Shown here in pieces: positions 15,796 to 24,543 of a stretch of 33,971 nt of DNA; the first letter of the stretch is position 1, and every line of letters starts with the position of its first letter. The position numbers and the translations under genes were made by a program. The notes under the pieces were generated by a model. It had not been told where the DNA came from, made no database searches, and was given only the letters and a program-made list of their open reading frames with translations. This DNA comes from Nitrospira sp. (GTDB taxonomy: Bacteria; Nitrospirota; Nitrospiria; Nitrospirales; Nitrospiraceae). The stretch lies in NCBI GenBank assembly GCA_024998685.1, contig JACOEH010000052.1:1-33971 (forward strand), given 5' to 3'.

Positions 15796-17394
15796 TTGAT
15801 CCTTTTCTTGCTGTTCTCGCTGATGAGTGTGCCGGTGATCGCACTGGCGGAGCCGGTGCTCGACTCGAGCGCCGTGCAGGCTCAGTCGACTCGCACCGCT
15901 CCCCTGACCATTGAAGAGGTATTTGCCCGGATCGAACTGAACCATCCGTTGCTTCAGGCAACCGGACTGGAGCGGGCGCAGGCTCGGGCGAAAGTCCTGA
16001 AAGCGTTGGGTGTGTGGGAGCCGAGGGTTCGGAACGAGCTCGAGTTCGACCGGTATCAAACGTACAATCTGACGAACGTCAGTGGCGCGCCGAATCACTT
16101 AAGTGCTGGCTATGTCGATACCTTTCTCAAGGTTGGGCACCCCTGGGGGTGGGAGATCTTCGGCGGTATTCGTAACAACTTTGGAGATCATGCGACGCTC
16201 CTTGGGCAGAACACCCTGAATCCATCCGACCGTAACGTACAGAGTCCCGCAGTGGCGGTCCCTATGGACTTGCAACTGTTCTATCCGCAGCAAATGATGA
16301 TCATCGGCGGAAAGTTTAATCTCCTGCGGGGATTCATGGTCAACGAAGAGTTTACCCAATTTCAACAGGCGGAGGTCGCCGGGCCGCAAGCCGAGGTGAA
16401 GGTGGCCCAGAAACGGCAAGATCTCTATCTCGCCGCGGCTGTTCAATACTGGGATTGGCAGGTCGCCGTCAAACAAGCCGATGTGGTAAAGCGTGCACTG
16501 GACGTCGCGGACGAGCGCTATCGCATGATTGAGGGCAGAGCCAAAGCCGGCGCGGTCGCTCCGATCGACGTGGTCGAAGCCCGAGAAGAAGTTCAGCGGC
16601 GTCGAGAGGCTGCCATTGCCGCGCAACGGAAGGTCGAGTATGAGCAATATAAGCTGGCGCTTTTTCTCTGGGAAAAGGGCCAACCTGTGACACCTCGCCC
16701 TGAGTGGGCGCCGGAGTTTCAAGGGGAAACGCCGTTGCCGAGTGACGAGGATGTGGCGGCCTTCAAAGTGGAAGCGACGGAGGATCGGCCGGAAGTGCGC
16801 GATCTCTATATTGAAGCCAAATTGAACAATATCGAACTAAAACTGGCGAAGAATAATCTCCTTCCGAAGCTGACGGTTGAGGGTGGGCCGGCGATCGGCG
16901 CTATCTATTGGGCTGGAGGAATCGGCTACCGAATGGCTACTTTATTCAGTATGCCGTTGTTCAATCGGACTGCACGAGGGAAGGTCCTTCACGCCGAAGC
17001 GCAGCAAGAACGATTGGCATGGAAACAAGCATACACGGAGCGACAGGTTGCGATCGACGTTGATAACTGGCTTTCAGCGATTGTGCGAGCCAGAGACCGA
17101 GTGAAGGCCTCGACAGAGGCCCTGCGCTTGGCCAAGACCTTAGAAGAAGGCGAACGAGCCCGGTTTAATATGGGAGCAACGAGCGTGCTCTTCGTCAACA
17201 TACGAGAGCGTGCGGTGGTCGAAATGGCTTACGAGCTCTACCGAGCTCAAGCTGACTATGCCGTAGCCCGAGGCGGAATGCTCTGGGCAAGGGGAGCGCT
17301 ATCGAAGTCGCTAGCCGACAATATCCTGGCCAAGTATGGGGATCCACTGTACGCAGCCGGCTCGTCCGGACGCAAACTGCCGGGACGGGATTGA
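15796..17394 (+). CDS. TolC-like outer-membrane efflux protein, paralogue 3
   Basis: Third OEP-family paralogue, 532 residues, slightly longer because of extra residues after the signal peptide (about 110-150) before the conserved LLRGFMVNEEFTQFQQAE segment. The start is a TTG at 15796 with AGGAG nine bases upstream and the same GAGCATCC leader as its siblings; it begins directly with a signal peptide (LFLLFSLMSVPVIALA). Helical blocks and the PGRD tail are conserved, but the sequence diverges more from copies 1 and 2 than those do from each other. It is the copy nearest the ABC gene, 149 bp upstream, a gap that may carry an internal promoter. Confidence 0.9.
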   Translation: MILFLLFSLMSVPVIALAEPVLDSSAVQAQSTRTAPLTIEEVFARIELNHPLLQATGLERAQARAKVLKALGVWEPRVRNELEFDRYQTYNLTNVSGAPNHLSAGYVDTFLKVGHPWGWEIFGGIRNNFGDHATLLGQNTLNPSDRNVQSPAVAVPMDLQLFYPQQMMIIGGKFNLLRGFMVNEEFTQFQQAEVAGPQAEVKVAQKRQDLYLAAAVQYWDWQVAVKQADVVKRALDVADERYRMIEGRAKAGAVAPIDVVEAREEVQRRREAAIAAQRKVEYEQYKLALFLWEKGQPVTPRPEWAPEFQGETPLPSDEDVAAFKVEATEDRPEVRDLYIEAKLNNIELKLAKNNLLPKLTVEGGPAIGAIYWAGGIGYRMATLFSMPLFNRTARGKVLHAEAQQERLAWKQAYTERQVAIDVDNWLSAIVRARDRVKASTEALRLAKTLEEGERARFNMGATSVLFVNIRERAVVEMAYELYRAQADYAVARGGMLWARGALSKSLADNILAKYGDPLYAAGSSGRKLPGRD

Positions 17395-17543
17395 CATGAT
17401 AAATGAACTTTTTGGGATCGGTATTAGCGTATAGTTCATTCGGTGGGCTTGGATATAGGTTCCCAAACGTGATGTAGTTCAGCCGTCATTAAGTTCAGCA
17501 AGGTGCCGATCAATCACATTCTGACTTATTACTGGGGGTGCTC

Positions 17544-19220
17544 ATGAAAGAACCTCAGGGCGAAGGTAATCAGGGCCTGTTCGAAGCGCTGATGAAGCAG
17601 CTCTCCGTGGCGATGCGGGCTGAGAAAAAAATCATGAGTCTGATTTTTTCTTATGCCCTGGCCGTTGGGTTCTTTTCTCTTATCATTCCGTTGACCGTGC
17701 AGGAATTGGTCAGCACCTTTTCCTATGCGGTTCAGCCGGTCATGATTTGGACTCTAACCGGCATCATGCTCGCGGTTCTGTTGTTTGTCGGTCTGTTCAA
17801 GACATTCCATTTCTATGCGGTGGACGTCGTGCAACGCCGACTCTTTGCAAGAGTCGCGGTCGCGATGGTTGAACAGCTTCCTCGGAATCGATTTAAAGGG
17901 GTGCAGTCCGAGCTTGCGAATTACTTCATCGAAACGGTCTTTATGCAACGGGCCTTGTCCACGCTGCTCATCGACCTGATAAACGTCGTGGTTGGTGGGA
18001 CGGTCGGAATGATCGTGCTGATTGTCTACCATCCCTATTTTCTTGTGTACAACCTTCTGCTCATGGCCGGGTTTGGGCTCACGTTTTTCGTCCTCTCTCG
18101 TGGGGCACTGAAGACGACCCTCGCCATGTCTCACGCGAAGTACGACGTCTTCAATTGGATCCAAGAGATTTCGCGGAATGCGTTGCAGTTGAAAGCCACC
18201 GACAGCCGCCCATTTCTCATGCAGAAGACGAACGATCTCGTCACTCGATACGTCGAAACTCGGAAGGCTCGGTTTGCCGTTCTCGTGCGGCAGTATATCG
18301 GTTCAGTGAGCGGACAAGCGATCGCACAATCAGGCGCTCTTGGCCTCGCAGGCTATCTTATGGCAGCAGGGCAGTTGACCCTAGGGCAGTTGGTCGCTGT
18401 TCAAGCGGTCGTCGGCGCACTCGTCATCAATTTCGACTCCCTCATCAAAAACATGGGATATGTGTACTATTTCTTCACGTCCCTCACGCACCTGGATACG
18501 ATCTTTAGACAGGAGCAAGATTATGTCTCGGTCGAATCGCCCGTGGGACTTCCTAAACATTTGACTCAGGGGGTGCGTGTCACCTGTAAAGGTGTCAGCT
18601 TGATTCACGGTGGAGTGTCTGTGTTCGACGGTTTCAACTTGGATGTGGCCCCAGGCGAGAAGCTCGGTATCTACGCGCGGACGACAGGAGCCAAAACCGC
18701 TTTGGCCAGGGTGTTGGGCGGGCTCGAAACTCCGACCAATGGCGTTGTTCAGTACAATGGCGTGGATCTTCGGTATATCGATCCCAATGCGATCAATCAA
18801 ACCCGGAGCGTCATGATCGATTCTCAGTTGTCCTTAATCAAAGGAACGATCGAAGAAAATATCGTCATGGGGCGTTCTTATGTCACCTATGATGACCTCA
18901 ATTGGGCTCTCCGTTTTACCGAACTTGAAGAAGATGTCGAGGGTTTGGCGCGCGGTGTTAAGTCCGATGTCTCCTCACTGGGAGAATCCCTTTCTCCGAC
19001 TCACATCGTGCAGATTCTTTTGGCCCGAGCGATTTTAGGACGTCCGCAAGTTCTCATATTTGACGGATTGATTCACTCGCTCGAGCCGTCATTGCGCGAG
19101 CGTGTGCTGCGCCGGTTGTGCTCCAAGGATGAGGCATGGTCGGTGATCTTCGTGTCGACGGATCCCAATCTTACGGATCATGCCGATCGTCGTATTATGC
19201 TGCATCATGCTCATGCGTAA
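17544..19220 (+). CDS. ABC exporter (membrane domain plus ATPase domain) with degenerate ATPase motifs
   Basis: Half-transporter resembling type I secretion ABC proteins, 558 residues. Residues about 30-310 form a six-helix type I exporter membrane domain; residues about 335-558 form the nucleotide-binding domain. The Walker A lysine is kept (ARTTGAKT, Lys384), though its first Gly is Ala. Other motifs are eroded: the Q-loop glutamine is displaced, the signature LSGGQ reads LSPTH, the Walker B pair reads DG (Asp507-Gly508) where the catalytic Glu is expected, the D-loop reads SLE, and no histidine is at the H-loop (FVSTDP). ATP binding may survive while hydrolysis should be poor. No C39 peptidase domain. 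The ATG at 17544 has GGGGG upstream; a GTG two codons earlier is possible. HlyD follows, TolC paralogues precede, so it is the inner-membrane part of this cassette. Confidence 0.88.
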   Translation: MKEPQGEGNQGLFEALMKQLSVAMRAEKKIMSLIFSYALAVGFFSLIIPLTVQELVSTFSYAVQPVMIWTLTGIMLAVLLFVGLFKTFHFYAVDVVQRRLFARVAVAMVEQLPRNRFKGVQSELANYFIETVFMQRALSTLLIDLINVVVGGTVGMIVLIVYHPYFLVYNLLLMAGFGLTFFVLSRGALKTTLAMSHAKYDVFNWIQEISRNALQLKATDSRPFLMQKTNDLVTRYVETRKARFAVLVRQYIGSVSGQAIAQSGALGLAGYLMAAGQLTLGQLVAVQAVVGALVINFDSLIKNMGYVYYFFTSLTHLDTIFRQEQDYVSVESPVGLPKHLTQGVRVTCKGVSLIHGGVSVFDGFNLDVAPGEKLGIYARTTGAKTALARVLGGLETPTNGVVQYNGVDLRYIDPNAINQTRSVMIDSQLSLIKGTIEENIVMGRSYVTYDDLNWALRFTELEEDVEGLARGVKSDVSSLGESLSPTHIVQILLARAILGRPQVLIFDGLIHSLEPSLRERVLRRLCSKDEAWSVIFVSTDPNLTDHADRRIMLHHAHA

Positions 19221-19264
19221 ACGGTTGGAATGGCAATCAACACCGGTAAATGAATGGAGGCTCC

Positions 19265-20710
19265 ATGGCTAGCCTAGGTCGCGGTGTCGACGGCGGCGGG
19301 GAACGTGCGCTGGTTAAGCAAGGGGTGGGCTTGGAAGCGATCACGATCGAACAGGGACCCACATTGTCCAAGTTGCCGTGCTGGGAAGCGGTACAGATTC
19401 CAGGAGGAATGTTTACGGCATCTCGTGCCATCCTGACAATTCTTCTGCTCTTTCTCATCATCCTTGAGTTCGTCCCCTGGACGCAGACCATCGCTGTGAA
19501 CGGGAAAGTTTCTGCGTATACTCCCTACGACCGGCCACAAAAGATAGAATCCCGGATTACAGGTCGTATCAAAGCTTGGCATATTTATGAAGGAGTCAAA
19601 GTTAAAAAAGGCGAGCTCGTCGGCGAGCTTGAGGACTACGACCCGACATTCATGGCGCCTGAAATCCTCCCTCTCTTCGAACAACGCAAGATCGCTTTGG
19701 AACAGACACGCCAGGCGGCAATGGCGAAAGCTGACCAGCTCACCAAAAGAATAGGGGAAATGAAGAAACTGGTGCAGGCTGCTGTACCCTCCGCTGAGGC
19801 CCGCGTGGTCGAGGCCGACAACAAAGTGCGGGAAGCACAGCAGAAGGTGGAACAGCTTAAGATCGATGTGCATACAGCGCAACTCAACGTCGACCGGCAC
19901 CGGCAACTTGTCAGGGACGGGTTGGTTTCACAACGGGAACTTGAACTAACAATTCAGACAGAAATCGGTACAAAAGCAGGTTTGCAGGCAGCACAGGCCG
20001 GTTTGTTGGCTGCCGAGCAGGCTCGGTCCGCCTTGAGCTTCGGTCGGGATCAGATCACGGCAGATGTGCAGCAGAAACTTCTGGATGCGATAGCATCACG
20101 CGACGCCGCTGTGGCGGAAGCCGCCAAAGCTACCGAATCGTTGGCGGAAATCGCATACAAGCAACAGGGTGTCCAACAACGAATCGAGGCAGCTCGCCTT
20201 ATCGCTCCGATGGACGGAACCGTCGTCAAGATGGCGAAAGTCGGCATCAATGAGACGGTTAAACAGGGAGAGAATCTGGTCACTATTTCTCCCCTCGCCT
20301 CTGATCCGGCCATTGAAATGGTGGCTGAAGGGTTGGATTCTCCGCTGTTGAAACCTGGTCGGAAGGTTAGGATCTTGTTTTTCGGAGTGCCGGCTATTCC
20401 ATTGCCGGCTTGGCCATCGTTGATGGCGGGTACTCGTGGTGGTGTCATCAAAGTGGTCGATCAGATCGACGATGGAAAAGGGAATTACCGATTCTGGGTC
20501 GTTCCTGACCCGGATGATCCTCAACCATGGCCTGAGCAGGCTCAGGTGAGGCAGGGCACAAAGGTATTGGGTTGGGTGATCATGAATCGCGTTCCTCTTT
20601 GGTACGAACTGTGGCGACGCTTTAACTTCTTCCCACCGGATTATATTGAGCGGTCACCAAGTGTGTTCGAGATGTTCGCACCCAAGGTGGCGGCCCCTGG
20701 CGGTAAATAG
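19265..20710 (+). CDS. HlyD-family periplasmic adaptor (membrane fusion protein)
   Basis: Links an inner-membrane exporter to a TolC channel. Seen: 481 residues, a short cytoplasmic N-terminus, one transmembrane helix (about residues 55-78, LTILLLFLIILEFVPW), a first half lipoyl/barrel-sandwich segment, a long alpha-helical coiled coil (about 135-310, rich in Ala, Gln and Lys), the second half lipoyl segment (LIAPMDGTVVKMAKVGINETVKQGE), then a beta-barrel region. The start at 19265 has GGAGG six bases upstream; an ATG at 19250 is in frame but lacks spacing. A strong hairpin 44 bp after the stop ends the operon. Together with the ABC protein and TolC paralogues it forms a full tripartite set. 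Confidence 0.92.
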   Translation: MASLGRGVDGGGERALVKQGVGLEAITIEQGPTLSKLPCWEAVQIPGGMFTASRAILTILLLFLIILEFVPWTQTIAVNGKVSAYTPYDRPQKIESRITGRIKAWHIYEGVKVKKGELVGELEDYDPTFMAPEILPLFEQRKIALEQTRQAAMAKADQLTKRIGEMKKLVQAAVPSAEARVVEADNKVREAQQKVEQLKIDVHTAQLNVDRHRQLVRDGLVSQRELELTIQTEIGTKAGLQAAQAGLLAAEQARSALSFGRDQITADVQQKLLDAIASRDAAVAEAAKATESLAEIAYKQQGVQQRIEAARLIAPMDGTVVKMAKVGINETVKQGENLVTISPLASDPAIEMVAEGLDSPLLKPGRKVRILFFGVPAIPLPAWPSLMAGTRGGVIKVVDQIDDGKGNYRFWVVPDPDDPQPWPEQAQVRQGTKVLGWVIMNRVPLWYELWRRFNFFPPDYIERSPSVFEMFAPKVAAPGGK

Positions 20711-20753
20711 CCGGTCGTGCGGCACAATCGATGCCGCACATAGTCTCCTTACT

Positions 20754-20787
20754 AAAGATGGCTCAGGGAAATCCCTGAGCCATCTTT
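20754..20787. terminator. Strong bidirectional hairpin terminator
   Basis: A perfect 15-bp stem, AAAGATGGCTCAGGG with its complement CCCTGAGCCATCTTT, closed by a four-base AAAT loop. It sits 44 bp after the HlyD stop. The stem ends in A/T pairs on both sides, giving a short U-tract in either direction, so it can serve the export operon on the plus strand and the small cysteine-rich ORF on the minus strand. Confidence 0.85.
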
Positions 20788-20839
20788 GCGGTCAGTGGTA
20801 GATGCAAGCTCTATCCTCTGTCGATTTTCCGGTGCGATT

Positions 20840-20971
20840 TCATTTCTCCAACGCACAGCGATCGCAAACATACCTATTGCAGCCGACTTCGTGCCTACTC
20901 GCGCGTGTTACACATGCCTTATCCCGCCGGGCAGAGCAAAGCGAGCAAGTTGCAGGAGGAATAATTGCCAT
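20840..20971 (-). CDS. Tiny cysteine-rich (possible zinc-ribbon) protein
   Basis: A 43-residue open frame with six cysteines, arranged C9-x2-C12, C20, C31 and C36-x2-C39; the ending RYVCDRCALEK resembles a zinc knuckle. The start ATG at 20971 has GGAG only two bases upstream, a short spacing; the frame is open further back to 21124. Support comes from the two spaced CxxC pairs and the bidirectional terminator just past its stop. It is divergent from purE. It may instead be chance coding in a 345-bp intergenic region; no family recognised. Confidence 0.4.
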   Translation of the reverse strand: MAIIPPATCSLCSARRDKACVTRASRHEVGCNRYVCDRCALEK

Positions 20972-21055
20972 GACTCCAATCTTCTTGACCTCATTAAATG
21001 GACTCGCTAAGGTGCCGCTATTTATTCTATTGCTGGTGGAAAACAGAGGTAGACG

Positions 21056-21607
21056 ATGACAAGAATGCAGCGGGTAGCGAGCCGATCTCGGCAAAAGACA
21101 AGTCGAGAGGTCAAGAGCCGTCAACCGCTTGTCGGGATTTTGGGTGGTAGCAAATCAGATTTCCCTATTTTAAAAAAATCCGGAGCGATCTTGGATGAAC
21201 TAGGTATTTCCTATGAACTGCTCGTTGTTTCTGCTCATCGAACGCCGGACCGCCTTTTCGAGTACGCCACAAGCGCTTCTAGCCGAGGGGTCAAAGTCAT
21301 CATTGCAGGAGCTGGAGGAGCGGCTCACCTTCCCGGTATGTTGGCTGCTAAGACCTATCTTCCGGTGATCGGTGTCCCAATTCCGACAGAAAACCTTCGT
21401 GGGCTCGATTCCTTATTATCCATCGTCCAGATGCCCAAAGGCATTCCCGTGGCCACCGTGGCGATCGGGGGTGCCGAAAATGCAGGGCTCCTCGCAGGCC
21501 AAATCCTCGCAGGAAGCTATCCTGAAATTGCTGAGCGCATCAAGAGCTACCGGGCGACTCAAACGGCGAGCGTTCTTAATTCTCCAGAGGCTAAAGGCAT
21601 ACAATGA
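21056..21607 (+). CDS. purE: N5-carboxyaminoimidazole ribonucleotide mutase
   Basis: Purine biosynthesis: moves the carboxyl group of N5-CAIR to give CAIR. Seen: the class I PurE signature [24 protein letters not shown] with the conserved His, [16 protein letters not shown], and [30 protein letters not shown]. The 183-residue length includes a basic extension of about 22 residues at the N-terminus. AGAGG precedes the ATG at 21056. Its TGA lies 10 bp before the purK start, so the two are coupled; paired PurE/PurK marks the ATP-dependent bacterial branch. Confidence 0.96.
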   Translation: MTRMQRVASRSRQKTSREVKSRQPLVGILGGSKSDFPILKKSGAILDELGISYELLVVSAHRTPDRLFEYATSASSRGVKVIIAGAGGAAHLPGMLAAKTYLPVIGVPIPTENLRGLDSLLSIVQMPKGIPVATVAIGGAENAGLLAGQILAGSYPEIAERIKSYRATQTASVLNSPEAKGIQ

Positions 21608-21617
21608 GTCGGCAGCG

Positions 21618-22781
21618 GTGACCGAGCGAATCCTTGAGCCAGGCTCCACTGTGGGAGTATTGGGTGGCGGACAATTGGGAGCTATGTTTGCCGGGAGCGC
21701 CCTTCGCATGGGTTATCGGGTAGCTGTCTGGGATCCAGATACCGACGCGCCCGCTCATCGGATTGCCACCCACTCCTTTACAGCGTCATTCACGGATCTT
21801 GGCGTACGCGACCAATTCGCAAGTATTGCTGATGCCGTTACCCTGGAATGGGAAAATGTGCCTGCGGAACTATGCGAATGGTTGGAAGGCCGTTGTCCAA
21901 TGCGACCTTCCGGTGCTGTTCTCCGGATACTTCAGGACAGGATTGAACAAAAACAATACTTGTCGTCACGGCACCTCTCTGTCCCCGCTTTCGCTGTCGT
22001 CGAATCGACCGGTCAACTGGTCTCAGCTGTCGACCGTCTTGGCCTTCCTGCGGTTTGTAAAACAGCAAAGAGCGGGTACGATGGGAAAGGTCAGTGGCTA
22101 CTTCGGGACACTTCCGATATGAGAGAAGTTGAGCACATATTGGAAACAACCAAGCCCGGTCATCGGTGGATTCTTGAACAGTTCATCGAATATATCAGAG
22201 AGCTTTCGGTTCTCGTTGTGCGAAGCGAGAGCGGAACGTACTGTGTGTATCCTGTAGTTGAGAATCGGCATGAGCAGGGCATCTTACGAGAAAGCCGGGT
22301 GCCTGCTTCCATTCCTCTTGACGTCGCTGAGAAGGCGACGGAACTTTCAAAACAAGCCGTCGCTGCGTTACAGGGTGTCGGCGTTTTCTGCGTGGAACTC
22401 TTTCAGGCCAAAGACGGTTCCCTCCTGATTAACGAGATTGCGCCTCGCCCTCACAACTCTGGTCATTATACACTGGACGTCTGTACGGTATCCCAATTCG
22501 AACAGCAGGTACGAGTAACTTGTGGCCTCCCATTGGGAGAAATAAGACTCTTGAGTCCTGCGATCATGGTGAATCTCATTGGTGAAGAAGTACGATTCGT
22601 GGCATCCAGCGAAGGGGCCTACGCACTCCATGCAATAGCAGGAGCTGTGCTCCATTTGTACGGTAAGCGAATGACGCGTCCTGGTAGAAAGATGGGACAT
22701 GTGACATTTACTGCTCCCGAAGCTCTGACCGCAGAAGAATCGGCTCACCGGTTCATCAAGCACGCCCGAAGGCACGCTTAA
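21618..22781 (+). CDS. purK: N5-carboxyaminoimidazole ribonucleotide synthase
   Basis: ATP-grasp enzyme that carboxylates AIR with bicarbonate to N5-CAIR, the substrate of PurE. Seen: TVGVLGGGQLGAMFAGSALRMGYRVAVWDPD at the N-terminus, WENVPAE, the ATP-grasp core (KTAKSGYDGKGQW, LEQFIEYIRELSVLVVRS), and the metal-binding ending LINEIAPRPHNSGHYTLD. The GTG at 21618 gives 387 residues, within the usual range; the frame is open far upstream inside purE, but that part is not PurK-like. No hairpin follows within the next 100 bp before the convergent rhomboid gene. Confidence 0.95.
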   Translation: MTERILEPGSTVGVLGGGQLGAMFAGSALRMGYRVAVWDPDTDAPAHRIATHSFTASFTDLGVRDQFASIADAVTLEWENVPAELCEWLEGRCPMRPSGAVLRILQDRIEQKQYLSSRHLSVPAFAVVESTGQLVSAVDRLGLPAVCKTAKSGYDGKGQWLLRDTSDMREVEHILETTKPGHRWILEQFIEYIRELSVLVVRSESGTYCVYPVVENRHEQGILRESRVPASIPLDVAEKATELSKQAVAALQGVGVFCVELFQAKDGSLLINEIAPRPHNSGHYTLDVCTVSQFEQQVRVTCGLPLGEIRLLSPAIMVNLIGEEVRFVASSEGAYALHAIAGAVLHLYGKRMTRPGRKMGHVTFTAPEALTAEESAHRFIKHARRHA

Positions 22782-22885
22782 GTTCACGTAATACCTCCTC
22801 TATACGTCGTGAAAAGGCAGCAAGCGCTCTGCAGCGAGTGATGAGCGACGGTCTGGCGATAGGAGCGGTTCTGGAAGGTACGTTC

Positions 22886-23587
22886 TCATGAAGACCAGGT
22901 CGACCGGCCAGGCGAAAAAAAACGCACCTCCTTGCGCTTGAAGAGACCAATCAATGCCATGCCTGCGATGAATCCTCCGATGTGAGCAAAAAAGGCGACG
23001 CCGCCACCGGTAGCTCCTGCGCTCATGCCTCCACTGATCAGCTGCGTGATGAACCACATGCCGAGGACGATGCCCGCCGCCACTCGGGTCATCCCGATCG
23101 CCGGTAGCAAGACCAGCACGTGAGCGTGCGGAAATAACAGGAGATAGGCGCCGAGCACAGCCGAGATGGCCCCGCTTGCCCCAACCATCGGGATTTGGGA
23201 GGAAGGATCTGTAAAGGCATGGCTCAGAGCAGCGAGGATGCCGGATAGGATATAGAAGACGACGAATTTCGTGTGACCCATCGCATCTTCTATGTTATTG
23301 CCGAAAATCCAGAGATAAAGCATATTCCCGAGTAGATGCATCCAGCTCCCGTGAAGAAACATGCTGGTCACCAGGGTGAGGGATGCCGGAATCGCTATGG
23401 CTTCCTCAGGAAGTGAAGCCTGACCGAAGACAATGGCTGGGATGGCACCGTATTGAAACGCGAAGAGTTCTGCCGCCTCCGGGGAAAGATTTTCTTGATA
23501 GAGAAACACAGTGACACAGATACCGATGAAAATCATCGTGACGATGGGAGTCTGTTGAGTGGGATTATCGTCGTGAAGCGGAATCAC
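22886..23587 (-). CDS. Rhomboid-family intramembrane serine protease
   Basis: Membrane protease that cuts transmembrane segments. Seen: 233 residues, starting IPLHDDNPTQQTP, a typical bacterial rhomboid N-terminus; six or so hydrophobic helices; HGSWMHLLGNMLYLWIFGNNIED in the L1/TM2 region with the conserved His and Asn; nucleophile Ser138 in GASGAI; and the catalytic His in FFAHIGGFIAG. The start was set at the GTG (23587) just after the stop of the DHH gene; the longer frame to 23794 lies within that gene and is not rhomboid-like. The GGMSAGATGGG loop before the last helix is typical of this subgroup. Substrate unknown. Confidence 0.9.
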   Translation of the reverse strand: MIPLHDDNPTQQTPIVTMIFIGICVTVFLYQENLSPEAAELFAFQYGAIPAIVFGQASLPEEAIAIPASLTLVTSMFLHGSWMHLLGNMLYLWIFGNNIEDAMGHTKFVVFYILSGILAALSHAFTDPSSQIPMVGASGAISAVLGAYLLLFPHAHVLVLLPAIGMTRVAAGIVLGMWFITQLISGGMSAGATGGGVAFFAHIGGFIAGMALIGLFKRKEVRFFSPGRSTWSS

Positions 23588-23597
23588 GGTGTCCGAT

Positions 23598-24470
23598 TTA
23601 TGGAGTTCTTCGGTGATCGGGGACCGCACGAGGCAGTCTGGGATCGTCCGGGGGTATTCCGCCGATTTCGAGTGGAACGGAAAAGCCTGCAGCATGAGTA
23701 TGGCCTCCGCCTCCGAATGCGGAGGCGATTCTTCCGACATCGGTACCGTCAGATCGCGAACGCATACTGAAATAGCGACGGCCATCACGGTCATGCCAGA
23801 TCAGACAAAAGGGATGATGGGGCGACAGCCGTTCGCCGATTTGACTGGTCAAGATTGAGCTCTGCACCGCAGGAACGACGATACCTTGGAACTCCACCAT
23901 TGAGACCTGTGCCGCGAGCTTTCCAACGAGCTCATGTTCATAGCGCAAGATGGCTCGACCTTCCTGCTCAAGTGTCGGCTGAGTAAAATTATCCCATACC
24001 TTGAAGTCAAACGGGTAGGAGGCCAAAGCCGCGTTGATTTCTCGACTCTTCGGCAAAGTCCAGGTCCACAAATCCTTGTCCTGAATGTACTGAAGCAGCC
24101 ATGGAGCCGCCGTGCCGTGCGCCCATTCCCAACTCAGGACGGCACCGGACTTTGTTTGATCGAAGTAGGCGTTTGAGAAGCCGTCCAAGGTCCGCTCGGC
24201 GGTGATATGGTGATCCAAGACAAGGAGTTCCTTGGTCTCTGACGCCATGGCTTCTAAGATGGGTCGGGCGTAGCTGAAGTCAACGATTACGACACGGCGA
24301 TCCGTGAGGTCGGGAGGGGGGGGATGGCCGTGTTTGACGGGCAAAAAATTCGCATTCGGAAACTTTTTCCAGAGAGCCCATGCTGCCCCGAACCCATCGG
24401 AACATTCGGCATGGTACAGGACAATGTCTGGAAAACCATGGAATGGAGGTGCAGAGGATACGTTATCCAT
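23598..24470 (-). CDS. DHH-family phosphoesterase
   Basis: Predicted metal-dependent phosphoesterase of the DHH superfamily, 290 residues. Seen: the N-terminal metal motif YHAECSDGFGAAWA, VIVDFSY, the signature LDHH, and near the C-terminus the DHHA1-type substrate loop FGGGGHTHAAGF. Relatives degrade nano-RNA or cyclic dinucleotides, or act on polyphosphate; this shorter form without a full RecJ architecture cannot be assigned. The ATG at 24470 lacks a clear ribosome site but no better start is visible before the first motif. It lies 73 bp after the LOG gene and 10 bp before the rhomboid gene, all on the minus strand. Confidence 0.88.
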   Translation of the reverse strand: MDNVSSAPPFHGFPDIVLYHAECSDGFGAAWALWKKFPNANFLPVKHGHPPPPDLTDRRVVIVDFSYARPILEAMASETKELLVLDHHITAERTLDGFSNAYFDQTKSGAVLSWEWAHGTAAPWLLQYIQDKDLWTWTLPKSREINAALASYPFDFKVWDNFTQPTLEQEGRAILRYEHELVGKLAAQVSMVEFQGIVVPAVQSSILTSQIGERLSPHHPFCLIWHDRDGRRYFSMRSRSDGTDVGRIASAFGGGGHTHAAGFSVPLEIGGIPPDDPRLPRAVPDHRRTP

Positions 24471-24543
24471 AGAGTTGGAGAGAATAGCATGCCCAGGTCA
24501 GGACTAAAAGACGTCTGTCATGTCCACTATTATTAAAGATGGC

